Assembly (NCBI GenBank): GCA_963932145.1
Contig: OZ010586.1
Location: 75,039,087-75,103,086 of the forward strand
Length of the DNA stretch: 64,000 nucleotides
DNA from: Acanthosepion lycidas
Taxonomy: Eukaryota; Mollusca; Cephalopoda; Sepiida; Sepiidae
Reading direction: 5' to 3'
Shown here in pieces: positions 44,311-55,684 of this stretch. Below the pieces are notes generated by a model that had not been told where the DNA came from, made no database searches, and saw only the letters and a list, made by a program, of their open reading frames with translations. Both the position numbers and the translations under genes were made by a program. Within the stretch, counting starts at the first letter, position 1; each line of letters begins with the position of its first letter.

Positions 44311-44505
44311 TCCAGTTACATGCTTCCCTACAATTTTCAAAAATAAAAATGCAACGTCAATAAATATCTTCTGTCTTCCTTAATCATGTGCCTTTATTGT
44401 CCTTTCTCCTCGCTTAAGTCTTCTCATTCTATTTCACTCCTTGGAGACCCTTGCATTTTAGTGGCATTCTCGCCTTGCTTGGAGTGAAATGATAAAAAAA
44501 CAAGA
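44311..44505 (+). pseudogene. CR1/jockey-like LINE 3' fragment
   Basis: Reads aaatgcaacgtcaataaata, atcttctgtcttcc and the tail attctcgccttgcttggagt then gaaatgat, as in other copies. Confidence 0.6.
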
Positions 44506-44529
44506 AATGTTTAAATAAACGCCATTCTT

Positions 44530-45140
44530 TAGTTTAGATCTTTTCAACTAGAACACGCCATGCTACTTCTACAGATTCGAAACATTCTAATTTCCCCCGT
44601 GTTCCAAGCGTAATAAGAAAGTTCTACTTAGCCAGCCTTTTCCGAAGAGCTGAACACTTCAATCTTAATTTATCCTCAGTTCGCTTCCTAACTCCTCTTT
44701 CATGTATATCACACACGTCATTCAATAATCCTTCTCTCTAAAATGGCCCTCATGCCTTACACTGGGTGAATTCTACTATAAAAAAAATGCAGATGAAGAA
44801 TGCTCAATATCGCATTTAGAGCGATTGTAGATATAAACAGTGTGGACATTTCTAACTTTCACGGCTAAGATCCGCCATGTTACGCATATTATAGCAAAAC
44901 ACCCTCATTACCTTTTTATTCCATTGGTGAGATGTAAGTTGCACTCGAACAGCTTCCTCCTAGGAACCGATATTTTGTGGAATCGGCTACCAAGATTATG
45001 CTTCTCTGATCACTACAATCTTACTCTTTCCCTGCCGTTATCTTTCTCACATATCCCGATAAACTGTGCTTCTTATCTTTTACTCTCTAACCCTCTATCT
45101 TCAGTGACTCTTGGGCCTTGTAATGAGTGAACGTTATTTT
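44530..45140 (+). pseudogene. Two diverged LINE C-terminal fragments
   Basis: First piece (to about 44780): VIRKFYLASLFRRAEHFNLN. Second (44840-45130): an open frame with LVRCKLHSNSFLLGTDILWN then RLPRLCFSDHYNL. Both echo the NSF...RLWNSLP...CF.. blocks of CR1/jockey C-termini and both end in 'gccttacac/gccttgtaatgagtga'-like tails. Confidence 0.5.
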
Positions 45141-45559
45141 AAAAAAAATAAAAATAAATGTGATATTTGTTAATAAATTCAGTAGATTTATCCTACCCAG
45201 ACGAATAGATTTGCGTCACTGTTAAACTTGAAATCAGATAACATTGGTATCCAAAAAAATTATTTTCTTTTAGGCAAGCGTGTGAATAGATTTTTTTTTT
45301 ACTAATTTTGATGTGGTGTTTTGCTCTATCACCTCTAGTATTTTGCTTTCACATATCAAATTTTTATTAATTCGTATATAAGTTTAAAATATAATGTGTT
45401 TATTTTATCTATTACAAAGACATTTCAGGAAAAAGCAGCATAGATACAAAGTATTGACGGAATTAAATTACTTGGATAATACAAAACGTACAAGTCATAG
45501 TGCAGCAAATAGTCAGAAGTGACTTTTTTCGACAACTTCGTGAAGTTTGCTTCCGGTAT

Positions 45560-46050
45560 GTCGCATATGAGAATCCAGCAGGAGTTTTCCATTATGCTGG
45601 TGTTCCACTTGGTAGTTTCATTCCATTTTAATAAATATCTTGGTTGAACCTTTCTCTATGATCATCACACACTGCTCTGAGTTTCGAAGGGAAGAACTTA
45701 ACATGGGAGTGGAGGATGGGAATAGTGGGGTATTTATTCCCATTGTCTATGAAAATACAACAATCTGGGATCGTGTAGGAAGTCAAAGAAGACGAACAAT
45801 CCAGAGACATTTGTGCAGTATCACAACCTGTTTTCATGTCCAAGAATGAAGTCAAATCCTTGTTCCATGTCCGGAAACTGGTGATCTTACATCCGTAATG
45901 ACGAGGTTCCACTGCTTAAGCCAGGATTCCAGGAGCTCTGGTTGTTGCTTAGATAGGTATAAATCACGGGCAAGGTTACTCAGGTCTCCCTGAGTAATCC
46001 AGTGGGGCTCACATCCACTTGCTCATGAATAAACAGAGACATTGCTTTCA
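45560..46050 (-). pseudogene. Remnant of an uncharacterised transposon-associated protein
   Basis: Minus strand, in broken frames: DLSNLARDLYLSKQQPELLE, SWLKQWNLV, CCIFIDNGNKYPTIPILHSH, VKFFPSKLRAVCDDH. I recall a widespread metazoan family with ELxDLxRDLxLSKxxAELLxSRLKEKNLL...FIDSSKxSLKAVLLHNGN...IPIGHS, normally linked to repeats. The match is from memory and partial. Confidence 0.3.
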
Positions 46051-46513
46051 GAAGAGACTGATTTGGCAAGATTTTTCCCTGGTGACAATTCCTCCTATGA
46101 TGAAGAAATAAGATCTTTATATGACAGGATGTAGGGACATAGAGATCATCTGAGTGGGGAACAGGTCACATGGGGCCGAGCGTAGGCCGCCGAATGTGGC
46201 CATTAGGTAAGTTATTTTTTTTTAAAAAAGATCCTAATTCCTAAAATTTCAAAGGTTTAAAAAAGAACAGAATGTCCTCAATAGGACACATCTGGCAGCC
46301 TTGAATACATCTACATGTATACATTTATGTACATTGTGTGTATTTAGGCAGCATTTTTTTCATTCATGCATGTTTCATTAAATAATATAGACAAGTGTTG
46401 TCTATTTATTTTATGTAAATTCTTTTCATAACGTCTGATAAGCTTAATAACATTATCATTAAACGAAGAAAGAAAATCACAATATTGATCCATATTTTTT
46501 AATCCAATCTAAG

Positions 46514-46540
46514 CTTTCGGTTTACATAAGCCATTATCAA
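46514..46540 (-). ncRNA. Hammerhead-like core, degenerate
   Basis: Minus strand: TTGATAA (for CTGATGA), T, stem II GGCTT/AACC with a bulge, then GAAAG. The flanking 46330-46560 resembles 19040-19260, which carries the same motif. Confidence 0.25.
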
Positions 46541-46849
46541 AGATGTCAATTACTGTACAACATATTAAGCAATAGACGGACAAGACATTGATGATAGTCT
46601 GTGATTTATGTACATATATACATGTATCTCTCAAAAACTAGAGGTGATGAGTGAACACGCAAAAGTTCGAAGAACTATTTTTGATGTGGTGTTTTAGGGA
46701 ACTAGGGAATTTTATGCTTGCCTCAATTTTTGTAAACTGGTATAATTAGTCATATGACCATTTTACTAAATTAACCGTTGTTTGGATCTTTCAAGGCCTG
46801 CCCTAATGTATAAAGTGTAAGAAAGTACCTGTAACTCAGAGAGATTATG

Positions 46850-47480
46850 GTGGGTACATCCAAAGATTTTCTATAAAAGAGCATGGCATAATGAAAAAGG
46901 TTCCAAACTTGATATAAAGTTTTATCGTTAAAATGTTTATATTATTAAGAGGAATGGCCAAAGTATTTTTGATTATTTTATGGTTTTTACTTTTTATTTT
47001 TTTTTACTATCTTCTTTTTCTTGCGTCAACGGTAAGCCAAAAATTAGAATGGGAAATTTAGCGTCTTTTTGCGGTAAAAACATTATTTTGGAAATTCTTG
47101 CAAAAGTCAAATACCTGTCGGAATTTTTAAGAAATTTTCAGGACATATTCATAAAAGAATTAAATTATTTTGTAAATACATTTTTTAAGAAAATCTTGGT
47201 AAAAATAGTTTTTTACATCTTTTACTGCCACTTAATTAATTTTATGAAATTTCGGGAATTTAACATTACAGGCACTTCGTAATTATATTAGTTAGAAGCA
47301 GGACTCTTTGGAGAATTTTAATCATCAATTTGTTTTTGTCAAACAGAAACCCCATTTATCAAAAATCTGCTCTCAATCTTAAAATAAAAAAAATGAAATA
47401 AAGCTATGACATTATTTAATTAGAAAAGTTTTAATTACTTTTATAAATAAGATATATTAAGGATACAATTGTCTTGAATT
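46850..47480 (+). mobile_element. AT-rich TIR element, truncated copy
   Basis: Aligns with 34669 onwards: gtggg(t)acatcca start, agcatggcataatgaaaaag, aaatgtttatattattaaga, and the interior to about 47480, where a poly-T tract begins. The right half is missing. Confidence 0.6.
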
Positions 47481-47737
47481 TTTTTTTTTTTTTTTTTTTT
47501 TTTTTGCGAAATTGAACGAAACGTAGAGTCTGTAAATCTCGACAAAAATGTTAACGATAACGTGAACAATACTAAATACTCTGAGGATTTTATCACACGT
47601 CAGAATGTCGGCAAAAAATTCTAGTGTCGAAAATTTCTGTCGAACATTTGGAGCCCAACTACGGTAAGTACTTTGCTCTTACGTAATATCAAAAAAATGT
47701 TAATAGTAAGAATGATGTTGTTTAATCTCTCTCATAG

Positions 47738-47837
47738 GTGTTCGATTTATCAGCATTTGATGAACAGACGCGGACTGTATCTACAAAAACAAAGTGGGAG
47801 AACACAGAACGCATCTGACTTCGCCCTAATGCTTCAA
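47738..47837 (+). CDS. Weak candidate exon (100 bp)
   Basis: Bounded by ctctctcatag (acceptor) and caa-gtaagg (donor). The frame starting at the second base is open throughout (CSIYQHLMNRRGLYLQKQSG, then RTQNASDFALMLQ); the other two contain stops. No homology is recognised and no partner exon was found within several kb. Confidence 0.15.
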
Positions 47838-48299
47838 GTAAGGAATCCTCGCCTGTTGTCGCATCTCTTTCTCCTTTCTTTTATTTGTGTTTGTTTCTTT
47901 TTCTCTTATTGAACTTTGTTGTCTTTTCTCTGTTAGATGACACATTGAAGACTTATTTTAAGTTTATCGTTCTATTTTGATTTATTACACTCTCACTTAT
48001 GTGTAAATCCTGACAGCTGAAACAAACTTTTTCACTCTATTAGGTACGATGAAAAACAGCACATAATCAACAAATTCACTAAGAAACAAAAACTTAAACC
48101 AAACAATGTAATAAATGGATGCACAAGACAACAAAATCAATGCGTACTAACAGCACAGGAACAAATACAAATACATGAAAATAACTTTATACTCAAGGCA
48201 ATATATTTCATACATTATATATATAATACATTTACAATGCAATATAAGACAAAAAATTGCATATACAAAACCATATAGATCACATAGTAAAAGTAATGT

Positions 48300-48785
48300 A
48301 GTAAATTATCCTTTGATCCTTGATAAAATCCAAAGAAGAATCAACAATATTATTGGTCCTGCCCACCGCCGTAAGGTTGCTTCTCTGTGAATTTTCTATA
48401 AATACTTTTATGGTGATTGTTTAGATGAGTTCTTCACTATGGTACCTAGACTCATGGATTTAAGCGCAGTACTAAACTGGCGTTGAGATCTCATCAACTT
48501 ACAGTTGAGTTGGCTAGATGTAACCATAAGTTCTATGCTAACAGTTTCTTTTCTCACACTTTTCGCTTGTGGAGCTCGCTTCCGGTTCCATGCATTTCAG
48601 CGAACTTTGATCTGCTAAAATTTAAATTAAATATCAATCGCTATCTATTATCCTCCTGATTACTCTTTCCTCTTCTAGCTCATTATTAATGTTTCTCTTC
48701 CTAATTCTTCCACACCCTATAACCCCTTGTGTCTTAGTGGCTTTACTGCCTTGCATGGCGTGATAACGATTAAAAACAAAATGCA
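48300..48785 (+). pseudogene. CR1/jockey-like LINE, C-terminal fragment and 3' UTR
   Basis: LDKIQRRINNIIGPAHRRKV opens the fragment. Then come the FYxYFYGDCLDEFF-like block, tctcatcaacttacagttga, cgcttgtggagctcgcttcc and the tail cttagtggctttactgcctt. Internal stops are present. Confidence 0.75.
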
Positions 48786-49464
48786 TACGCAAGACAATAT
48801 AACAAACACAGTTGTTACTTGGGAAAATGCAAGAGTCAATATAGTTGAGGTTTAGTCTTAGATGTGGTTTAGGATGAGGTATCACGCAAGCAAAGCATTT
48901 TTGGTAACTAAGTTCGAATATATGCCATGCTGTAAAACCAACTTTCTCCAATCTTTTGTGAGGGGATAAAGGACTAGAAGGAAAGAATAATTTGACTTTG
49001 GAAATAGAATTCAGAGGTCGTAGTAAGTCAAATCTACTGGTAGAATGATTGCTACAATATGTGCCAAATTCAATGATGTCTTTGACAAAACATAGAACTT
49101 GGCGAAATTGTGTAGAAAAGACTTTGTGAAGTGAAATCATTTTAATCATTTTAAAAGCCAGTCTAACATTTCAAAATACGATTCTACTTGTGCGTCGATA
49201 TCTGTAATCTAACGCTTAAAATATAACAATGGATCTGGTGACAGCTGAGGAGACATAGTAGTGTGTTCAGCCAAGTGGAACTTCGTTAACAATTACATAA
49301 AAGAAACTAAAATGCCCCCATTTCATATGAAGAAGTCTTTATCTTGTTCGTCATCTTGGAACGAGTTTTATTGTATTTTACCAACATTTTATAACAGCAT
49401 TCTCCTCTATATTTCTCTGTAAGTCATTACACTATATGTCATTTCTTATCATTCTTGAAAATTG

Positions 49465-49620
49465 TCCTGGGTATGACGATAAACTACATCCGGTAGCAAG
49501 GCCTCTGATCAGGAGAGAGAAAGTTCTGAGGAGCGTAGAACCACCTCTTCACTGCTGTTGTTCTCAAGTTCATCCTGATCCGGGGTGGTAGCACCTGTTA
49601 AGGTCCAAGCTATGAGCAAA
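49465..49620 (+). repeat. Dispersed repeat shared with 32421-32580
   Basis: Same blocks in the opposite orientation: tgggtatgacgataaactac, atccggtagcaaggcctctg, ctgaggagcgtagaaccacc, ggtagcacctgttaaggtcc. Confidence 0.6.
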
Positions 49621-50054
49621 TAAAAATCAACAGTACATTTTTATAGTAAAAATAACCAACAATATATTTCATAACAAAATGACAATCAATACTAAAAAAG
49701 TATAAAAATATATTTTTATAAGAAAATTAAACAATAAAACAAGTTACCAACAACATATTTTTGTAGTGAAATTACCAGCAATACATTAAAAATACCAATA
49801 ATATATGTTATAATCTACAAACTATATATTAAAAAAAACATACGTTTACTCTGAAAGTATAAAGTTATGTACAAAATATATGTAGTTGATAGCACAAAAT
49901 TACACAGAAAATATTTAGATTTCGGCATTAAATAACTCAGAGGTGTTGATATGCAAAGTGAGCAGTCAGCCAGCATTCTTGAATAGGATTCTGTTATTTT
50001 TAATATACATACACGTATATCCTAATCTGAAATCCCCCTTCAATTATATATATA

Positions 50055-50056
<2 letters not shown>

Positions 50057-50099
<43 letters not shown>
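50057..50099. repeat. (GA)n microsatellite
   Basis: Pure GA tract. Confidence 0.95.
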
Positions 50100-50101
<2 letters not shown>

Positions 50102-50211
50102 CATACATAGTAATGCAACAATATTAATAATTATAACAAAATCACAAAACCTGGTGATTGTCTAAGTGTGGAACTAACAGCCTCGGTTTCATTTCTTTTT
50201 AATTTGTTTTT

Positions 50212-50213
<2 letters not shown>

Positions 50214-50262
<49 letters not shown>
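50214..50262. repeat. (TA)n microsatellite
   Basis: TA tract; a short (ATCT)n lies further on at about 50405-50422. Confidence 0.95.
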
Positions 50263-50264
<2 letters not shown>

Positions 50265-50920
50265 GCGATGCTGGATAAAATAAGTATTCAGCCTGACATA
50301 GTTTATTTGTTCAAGTTTTGCTTGAAACTTTAATTAAATGCATTGAAAAAAATGATCTTAAGAAATGTTGTGTATGCGTTTGATTTTTAGGTTAGAGACT
50401 TAATTATCTATCTATCTATCTATATATATATTCTTAAATATAACAGACAACGAATGTCTATTATGTCTTATCATGAGCTTTTCCAAGCATTGGCTTTAGT
50501 TTCAAGAGAAAATAAAGACTAAAACTGGCCAACATTTGAACATTTCTTCATTATATTGGTCGTCGATCTAAGTATTTGTATAATTGGATTAACATTATCA
50601 TTTGATCTATTCCGCTTCTCCCGAGTAGCTGGATTTAATGAATTTTCTATATAGCCGCTGACTCGTCTTGTTGATTGATGTGATAAGCATAGTCGTAATT
50701 CTCTGCTCGATTCTCTCTTAATAACAGATATCCGAACTAAATCAAAATTTAGTATAAGTTCTATAAAAAAAAATTATAGGTAATATCATACTGTCATTGC
50801 CCTAACTGTACTCTATCACATGTATTCAGAGATAATCACACGTTTAACCCCACCCGCTCTTACACCGATCTTTACTTCTTTTGCTGGTTAAGGGAAGTGG
50901 GAGGAATATAAATCCAAATA

Positions 50921-51107
50921 CAGTGTAACCCGGATATAAGAGAGTTGTCGGGACCGGATATGAAGTCTCTTATATCCGGGTTTCTCTTATATCCGGGTTT
51001 GGTCTATTTTATATACATTAACACAGGCTCTAATTTGGGACCAGAGAAAATCTCTCTATTATCCGGGTTTCTCTTATATCCTGGTCTCTTATATCCGGGT
51101 TACACTG
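50921..51107. mobile_element. 187-bp pogo-type MITE
   Basis: Ends cagtgtaacccggatataag and its exact reverse complement (about 22 bp inverted repeats), with TA on both sides (50919-50920, 51108-51109). The interior holds four further copies of the ctcttatatccgggtt word. Termini starting CAGT and TA target site fit pogo/Tigger elements. It gives a fortuitous ORF on the plus strand. Confidence 0.85.
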
Positions 51108-51588
51108 TAGATGAGATTGTCTCGGCTCAAGAAGTGAAAATAAAACTTAAAATTAATTGTTCATTTGAAGTTTATTTGCAAGCAAGCTGAGCGGATATAC
51201 AGTGAAATCGCTCTAAATAAAGAAAAACTTGTATATGCTAAATCTCTAAGTCATAAAAAGAAAGTTAGAGCGAGAAAAAGAACCCATCAACCCCAGAGAG
51301 CGAAAAGGGGTGAATAGTGCGAAATAAATGGTTATTTAAAACGGTCGGCATAAAATTGTGCTATCATCTTGTTGAAAATACATTTGAAGTGTAGCATTTA
51401 ACTCAATACTCGAACCGAACAATCTTGTTACTCATTTCTTTTGGGAGGAATTTAATTTTTAAACTGAAAAACTTTTTGTTGAAACAAATAGATTTTACAA
51501 TGCTAGGCCCGGTCCATGTAATTTTTCCCCTACGGTAGTAAATCAAATGGTTACCCACTTTCTACCTATGGGTATTTTAGTTTTCATA

Positions 51589-52240
51589 CAGGGTGCGATA
51601 GATAAATTATCGTTTAAATTACGCAAAAATGAAAATAACACTGACATCTAATATATTTACCAAAATTGCACAAAAACATCTTGAAATACTAAAGAGTAAA
51701 TTTATTCAATAAAATCGCCATTGGCTTCAACCACAGCCTCCGGACGACTTTGGAATCTCCTGCAATTTTTTTAGAAGTTCTCCTTGTTTAAGTTGGTGAA
51801 TGCTGCCATAATCCTGGCCTTTAGTTCATCTTTGGTGTTACAAGGAATTAAATAGCCAGAAGTAAGGGATGATGTGGTCGCAGAAATTGTCTGACAGCCA
51901 TGACTAGGTTCTGCTTGTGTAACATGGTGCAAAGTCCTGTTGCTAGATATAGCATTTTCCAGCAGCCACCCTCTTGTCCAGGGCAGTACTACATTTTGTT
52001 GAGAGAGGCCTTGTGAGAAGATGAATGGAGGTATAACATCGCTATCACTAATGATCACACCAAAAACCTCCGTAATCATCATTAAACTCATCCAACTCTT
52101 TCTAAATCCTCTGCCCTATCCTCAGATTGACACCCGAACACTCTGAAATATTCGTATTGGAGCTTTCGATGCGAATGCCAAGCAGTACAAGATGCCGTTT
52201 CAAAATTTCTAGCGGAGTGAATTGTGTCATGGTGCTCTTT
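51589..52240 (-). pseudogene. mariner/Tc1-type transposase relic with internal deletion
   Basis: Minus strand, in order: an N-terminal remnant, FGVIISDSDVIPPFIFSQGL, NVVLPWTRGWLLENA, then a decayed HxVTQAEPSHG (DxAPxH) region, then ATTSSLTSGYLIPCNTKDEL, KARIMAAFTNLNKENF and SRLEAVVEANGDF-like end in another frame. The usual residues between NVVLP and PCNTKDEL are partly deleted. The downstream end gtgcgatagataaattatcg (51595) may be the terminal repeat. Confidence 0.7.
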
Positions 52241-52333
52241 TTCTCACAGACGGTGCCCAACTGCTCCTACTATACTGTCCAGTCGATAAAATAAAAAAGA
52301 AACAACGCGCATGCGTGAAATTAAAAATATAAA

Positions 52334-52783
52334 ATGGTGACAATTTACCGATCTTACTTTATATATAAGAGCGAGTTTGTTTCGGAACCTGAGCTCTCAG
52401 ACCAGTACGATATTCCTGACTCAAGAAGTTGCCTTGATTTCTGGGTAGACGAGACACATACACTCGAAGTATTATGTCTGTATTCTTCTTCCCTGGAGTA
52501 TTTATCGCTTGCTGGAAGTAAACGTTTTCTGGGTTTTGGTGTTATCCACCTAATAGGGATCGGAACCTTTAAGCAACTTCGAAGGAGGAGATCCTATCAG
52601 CAGGTGCCTAATATCCAGCTATTGTACTGCCATTTTGTGAATAGGTTCTCGACCATGCAGTACTCTCCGGTGGGGTCTATCGATGACTTGATGAATTGTA
52701 CAGTTACGGCTGTATCTTTAGACAATTCAGTTCAGGCTATTGATCCATGCAACTCCTGTGGGTTTAACTGTCTCACTACCTAG
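52334..52783 (+). CDS. Unrecognised 149-aa ORF
   Basis: Open from ATG 52334 to a TAG at 52781. The sequence is rich in Ser and Tyr (e.g. FVSEPELSDQYDIPDSRSCL; ends DPCNSCGFNCLTT). It has no signal peptide, repeat or motif that I know. Its 5' end contains tatataagagcgag, which would be a TATA box if this were an LTR or promoter region, and aataaag lies 37 bp after the stop, so an LTR is an alternative reading. Not assigned. Confidence 0.25.
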   Translation: MVTIYRSYFIYKSEFVSEPELSDQYDIPDSRSCLDFWVDETHTLEVLCLYSSSLEYLSLAGSKRFLGFGVIHLIGIGTFKQLRRRRSYQQVPNIQLLYCHFVNRFSTMQYSPVGSIDDLMNCTVTAVSLDNSVQAIDPCNSCGFNCLTT

Positions 52784-53093
52784 TCTTTTACGAAACTGTT
52801 GTGGCCTTGTTATGGCCAGAAATAAAGACAAAGAGATGAATTAAGTTAAACAAATATATTAACAAAAACAGTAATACAAACATATACAAACGAGAGTGTT
52901 GCAGCAAGAATATCCGGTCCAACTCTCAGAGCTGACTGCTAGAAACTTCCCTCTCTAAAAGGCAGTACCTGCTCCTATTTATAGCTGGGGGAGTCCATGT
53001 GTGCGTGGGTAAATTACCATAACACAAACACACTGATATTTACACATGAACACAAATAAATTGAACAAAATCATCAAACCCAACCTCAAAAAT

Positions 53094-55150
53094 GTGAGGA
53101 GTTTACGTTTCAACATTCCAGAGATGGAACTTCATCTTCTTATGGTCGGACTCGAACTCCTATTTCTGGCTGAAACTAGTACTGATAAATGTATCCCACT
53201 GTAAGTGCTTACAATCGCGAAATACTCTCCTCTAATAGCTAAACATGACCACCACAATCGCCACGGGCTCGGCGCTTATATAAAGAACGGGTTTCCCTGT
53301 GGCAGTGACGCAAACAACGAGGACCCTGATCTCCCGTGTATGTGTTTCCGCGTAGCGCTTGTCCACAGTACCACATTCATTTTCAGTCTCTATCGCCCGC
53401 AGGACGATGGGAGGCTAATTTTCGACCGAATATCTGAGAAAATTGATAAAATCCTCACTTTCATATTTGTGGTGACTTCAGTATTCACCACGAAGTTCAC
53501 TCGGACAAAAATGATGAAGAAAGAAGATAGTGCCTATGAACTAATACAGATCATTGAAGAATTCACCCACGTTCCGTATCGGGCGAACCTTCTTGATCTC
53601 TTCCTCACATCAGGCGAACCTCCATGATCTCTTCCTCACATCCTACCTAAAAAATGCTTCGCAGAAGTCCACTTCCCCATCCGCACAGGTACGTCAGACC
53701 ATTCTCTCGTGAGTGTCCAAACCAAAAGCATATACCGTTCCATAGAACAATTTTTTCAATACACGAAGTCAGATTTGGACAGCTTCAGATCCTACATGGC
53801 AGAAACACCACTCTCAATCATCTTCGCACATAGTGCCTCCAAAACTACTGTCCTCATCTCAGACTGAATCCTTTCTGGAATGGAGAGTTTTATACTCCAG
53901 AAAGAATTCCAGCAAAAACTGAACAGCCAGTCCTTGTTCAACCTGAATGTGCTGCATCAATAGCTCACCGTAACGACTACTACAATATCTATCACAAGGA
54001 GCCGTGTAGTTGGACATCTGCAGCATTCAGAACTGCCAGCAATCATTGGAAGAAAATGTTAGAAAATGCAAAGTATAGTGATATACAAGCAGTCGAGGCC
54101 AAGGTTAAAAACAAATTGGATCCAAGGAGATCCTGGAAGATTTCCTAGGAAATTGGATCCTGGAAGATTGAATAAAGTCAAAATGTCATTAGCCATTATT
54201 ATAAATGGTCCAAAGGTCATCTCATTCTCATCAGATAAGGCGAAACACTTCACCTCGATTTTGTCTCTAACTCAGCATTAAATGATATAGACTATCCCCT
54301 TCCCGACTTTCGCCGTCTTACTGAACACAATCTCTGTATTAGTTTTCTTGTAGCCCGAGAAGTCTCAATTCTTGTCCAGAAGAAAGCCACTGGCCCAGAC
54401 AAAATCCAAGTTTTTGTCCTTAAGAATATTAACCTGGAACTATCCTCGATCTTAGCGAAATTATTTAACGGCTGCTTGAAGAAGAAATCCTTCCCAAGTC
54501 TGTGGAAAGTTGTCAAATGTATGCCCGGTTTTCAAGAACGCGGGTGAGCGATCACCCTCATCTCAGTATAAACCTATCAGTTTCCTCAAACTTTTTGAAT
54601 TTTGAAGCTATAACCTAAATTAATCACCTAAATACGAACAACCTCTTAAGCGACAAGCAGTACTGATTTTGATCGCCCCGACCACTGCTGATGGTCTAAC
54701 CTCCATTACTCACAGAATTAGTGAGAAACTAGACAACATATCAAGGATTATCACATTAGATATTTCATAAGCTTTAATTAAGTGTAGAATAAAGAATTAC
54801 CGCTCAAGCTCTCTAGCTATAGAATCAGTGGAAAAGTCTTCTCAATTATAAATTCCTTCCTAACGGGTAGATCTCTGAAGATAATTGTTAACGGTCAGTC
54901 CTCTGAGGCCCTAGCAATCAACGCAGGCGTCCTTCAAGAGTTGCTTCTTGAACAAAACTCACCCTACTGTACATAAATGATCTGCCTGAGAGTATACGCC
55001 GATCATTTCTGAATATCTATGCTGATGATACAACGGTCAATAGTTGTACCAAAACTTTAGATGACCAGAGATTGGCAACTTATCTTTCTTCTGACTTAGC
55101 TATAACTATAAAATAGTTTCCATGCCTTCTGATGACCGGAGAACCCGTCG
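53094..55150 (+). pseudogene. CR1/jockey-like LINE with endonuclease and RT, decayed
   Basis: In order: FNIPEMELHLLMVGLELLFL (start of the AP endonuclease, ...LLFLxET), YSPLIAKHDHHNRHGLGAYI, FIFSLYRPQDDGRLIFDRIS, ELIQIIEEFTHVPYRANLLD (end of EN); a linker; RT blocks KKATGPDKIQVFVLKNINLE, LFNGCLKKKSFPSLWKVVK, and NIYADDTTV (catalytic YADD near 55018-55029). Many stops and frameshifts separate the blocks; a small duplication (gcgaacct...atctcttcctcac) is seen near 53586-53640. Longest EN-containing LINE copy in the window. Confidence 0.8.
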
Positions 55151-55314
55151 AAATTACTTGCATATTTAAAAAAGACCTAATACAGTTTATAATTTTAAAA
55201 ACAAGGATCATAACATTTATCGAGTGGTTAGTGGGTTAATGGATTTATAAAATTTATTTGGCGAAGTCAATTCGCCATTTTATATCATTAACTTAACTAA
55301 TTTACATTTTTATG

Positions 55315-55346
<32 letters not shown>

Positions 55347-55426
55347 CATTTCTCAGAGTTAACCTGTAGAAAAAGACAATATGTATAAAGGTAAAGGACA
55401 ATGGGAAAACTATTATTAACCGACGC

Positions 55427-55451
55427 GTTTCGTCCAATGTGGACTATTAAC
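55427..55451 (-). ncRNA. Hammerhead-like core
   Basis: Minus strand: gttaata (in the CTGATGA position), perfect stem II GTCC/GGAC with a 5-nt loop, then GAAAC and GCGTC. GTC after GAAAC is the usual type of cleavage triplet. Confidence 0.35.
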
Positions 55452-55585
55452 AACGTGATAGTACTTGATGTAATTTTCAGTTGGCAATATGAATACAATA
55501 GCATTTTCTAAATTCTAGTTGCTAAGGACATTTTGTTTTGATGTTAATAGTTACTTTGTCTTTACTAAATTCCTTTCGTTTTTGA

Positions 55586-55612
55586 CTTGAAAAAGTTTAC
55601 ATTGGACGAAAC
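55586..55612 (+). ncRNA. Hammerhead-like core
   Basis: cttgaaaaa (decayed CTGATGA), stem II GTTT/GGAC with wobble pairs around acatt, then GAAAC and GCGTC. Mirror partner of the core at 55427. Confidence 0.3.
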
Positions 55613-55684
55613 GCGTCGTTTATTAATACAGTTTTCCTATTGTCTTTTACCTCTATACATATATATATATAACCAATTCACCCA

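Larger units (their letters stand above)
55315..55672. mobile_element. Fold-back module with two hammerhead-like cores, bracketed by (TA)n
   Basis: Arms 55384-55440 and 55597-55661 are inverted copies (tataaaggtaaaggacaatg, ggaaaact, attaa, cgacgcgtttcgtccaatgt). Each arm carries one core pointing outward (55427-55451 minus, 55586-55612 plus). TA tracts lie on both outer sides. The left outer segment (gaaacatttctcagagttaa) matches 23143 onwards, linking this to the 72-bp palindrome. Confidence 0.7.

Noticed and set aside
43305-44340. Several overlapping minus-strand ORFs in the array suggesting a repeat protein
   Set aside because: The frame changes from unit to unit and more than one frame is open, as expected for a GC-richer satellite; lengths follow the repeat, not a protein.
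48634-49149. Minus-strand ORF of 171 codons
   Set aside because: Its C-terminal third is antisense to a CR1-like LINE fragment (48300-48785). The rest has no recognisable motif, so it is likely chance or repeat-derived.
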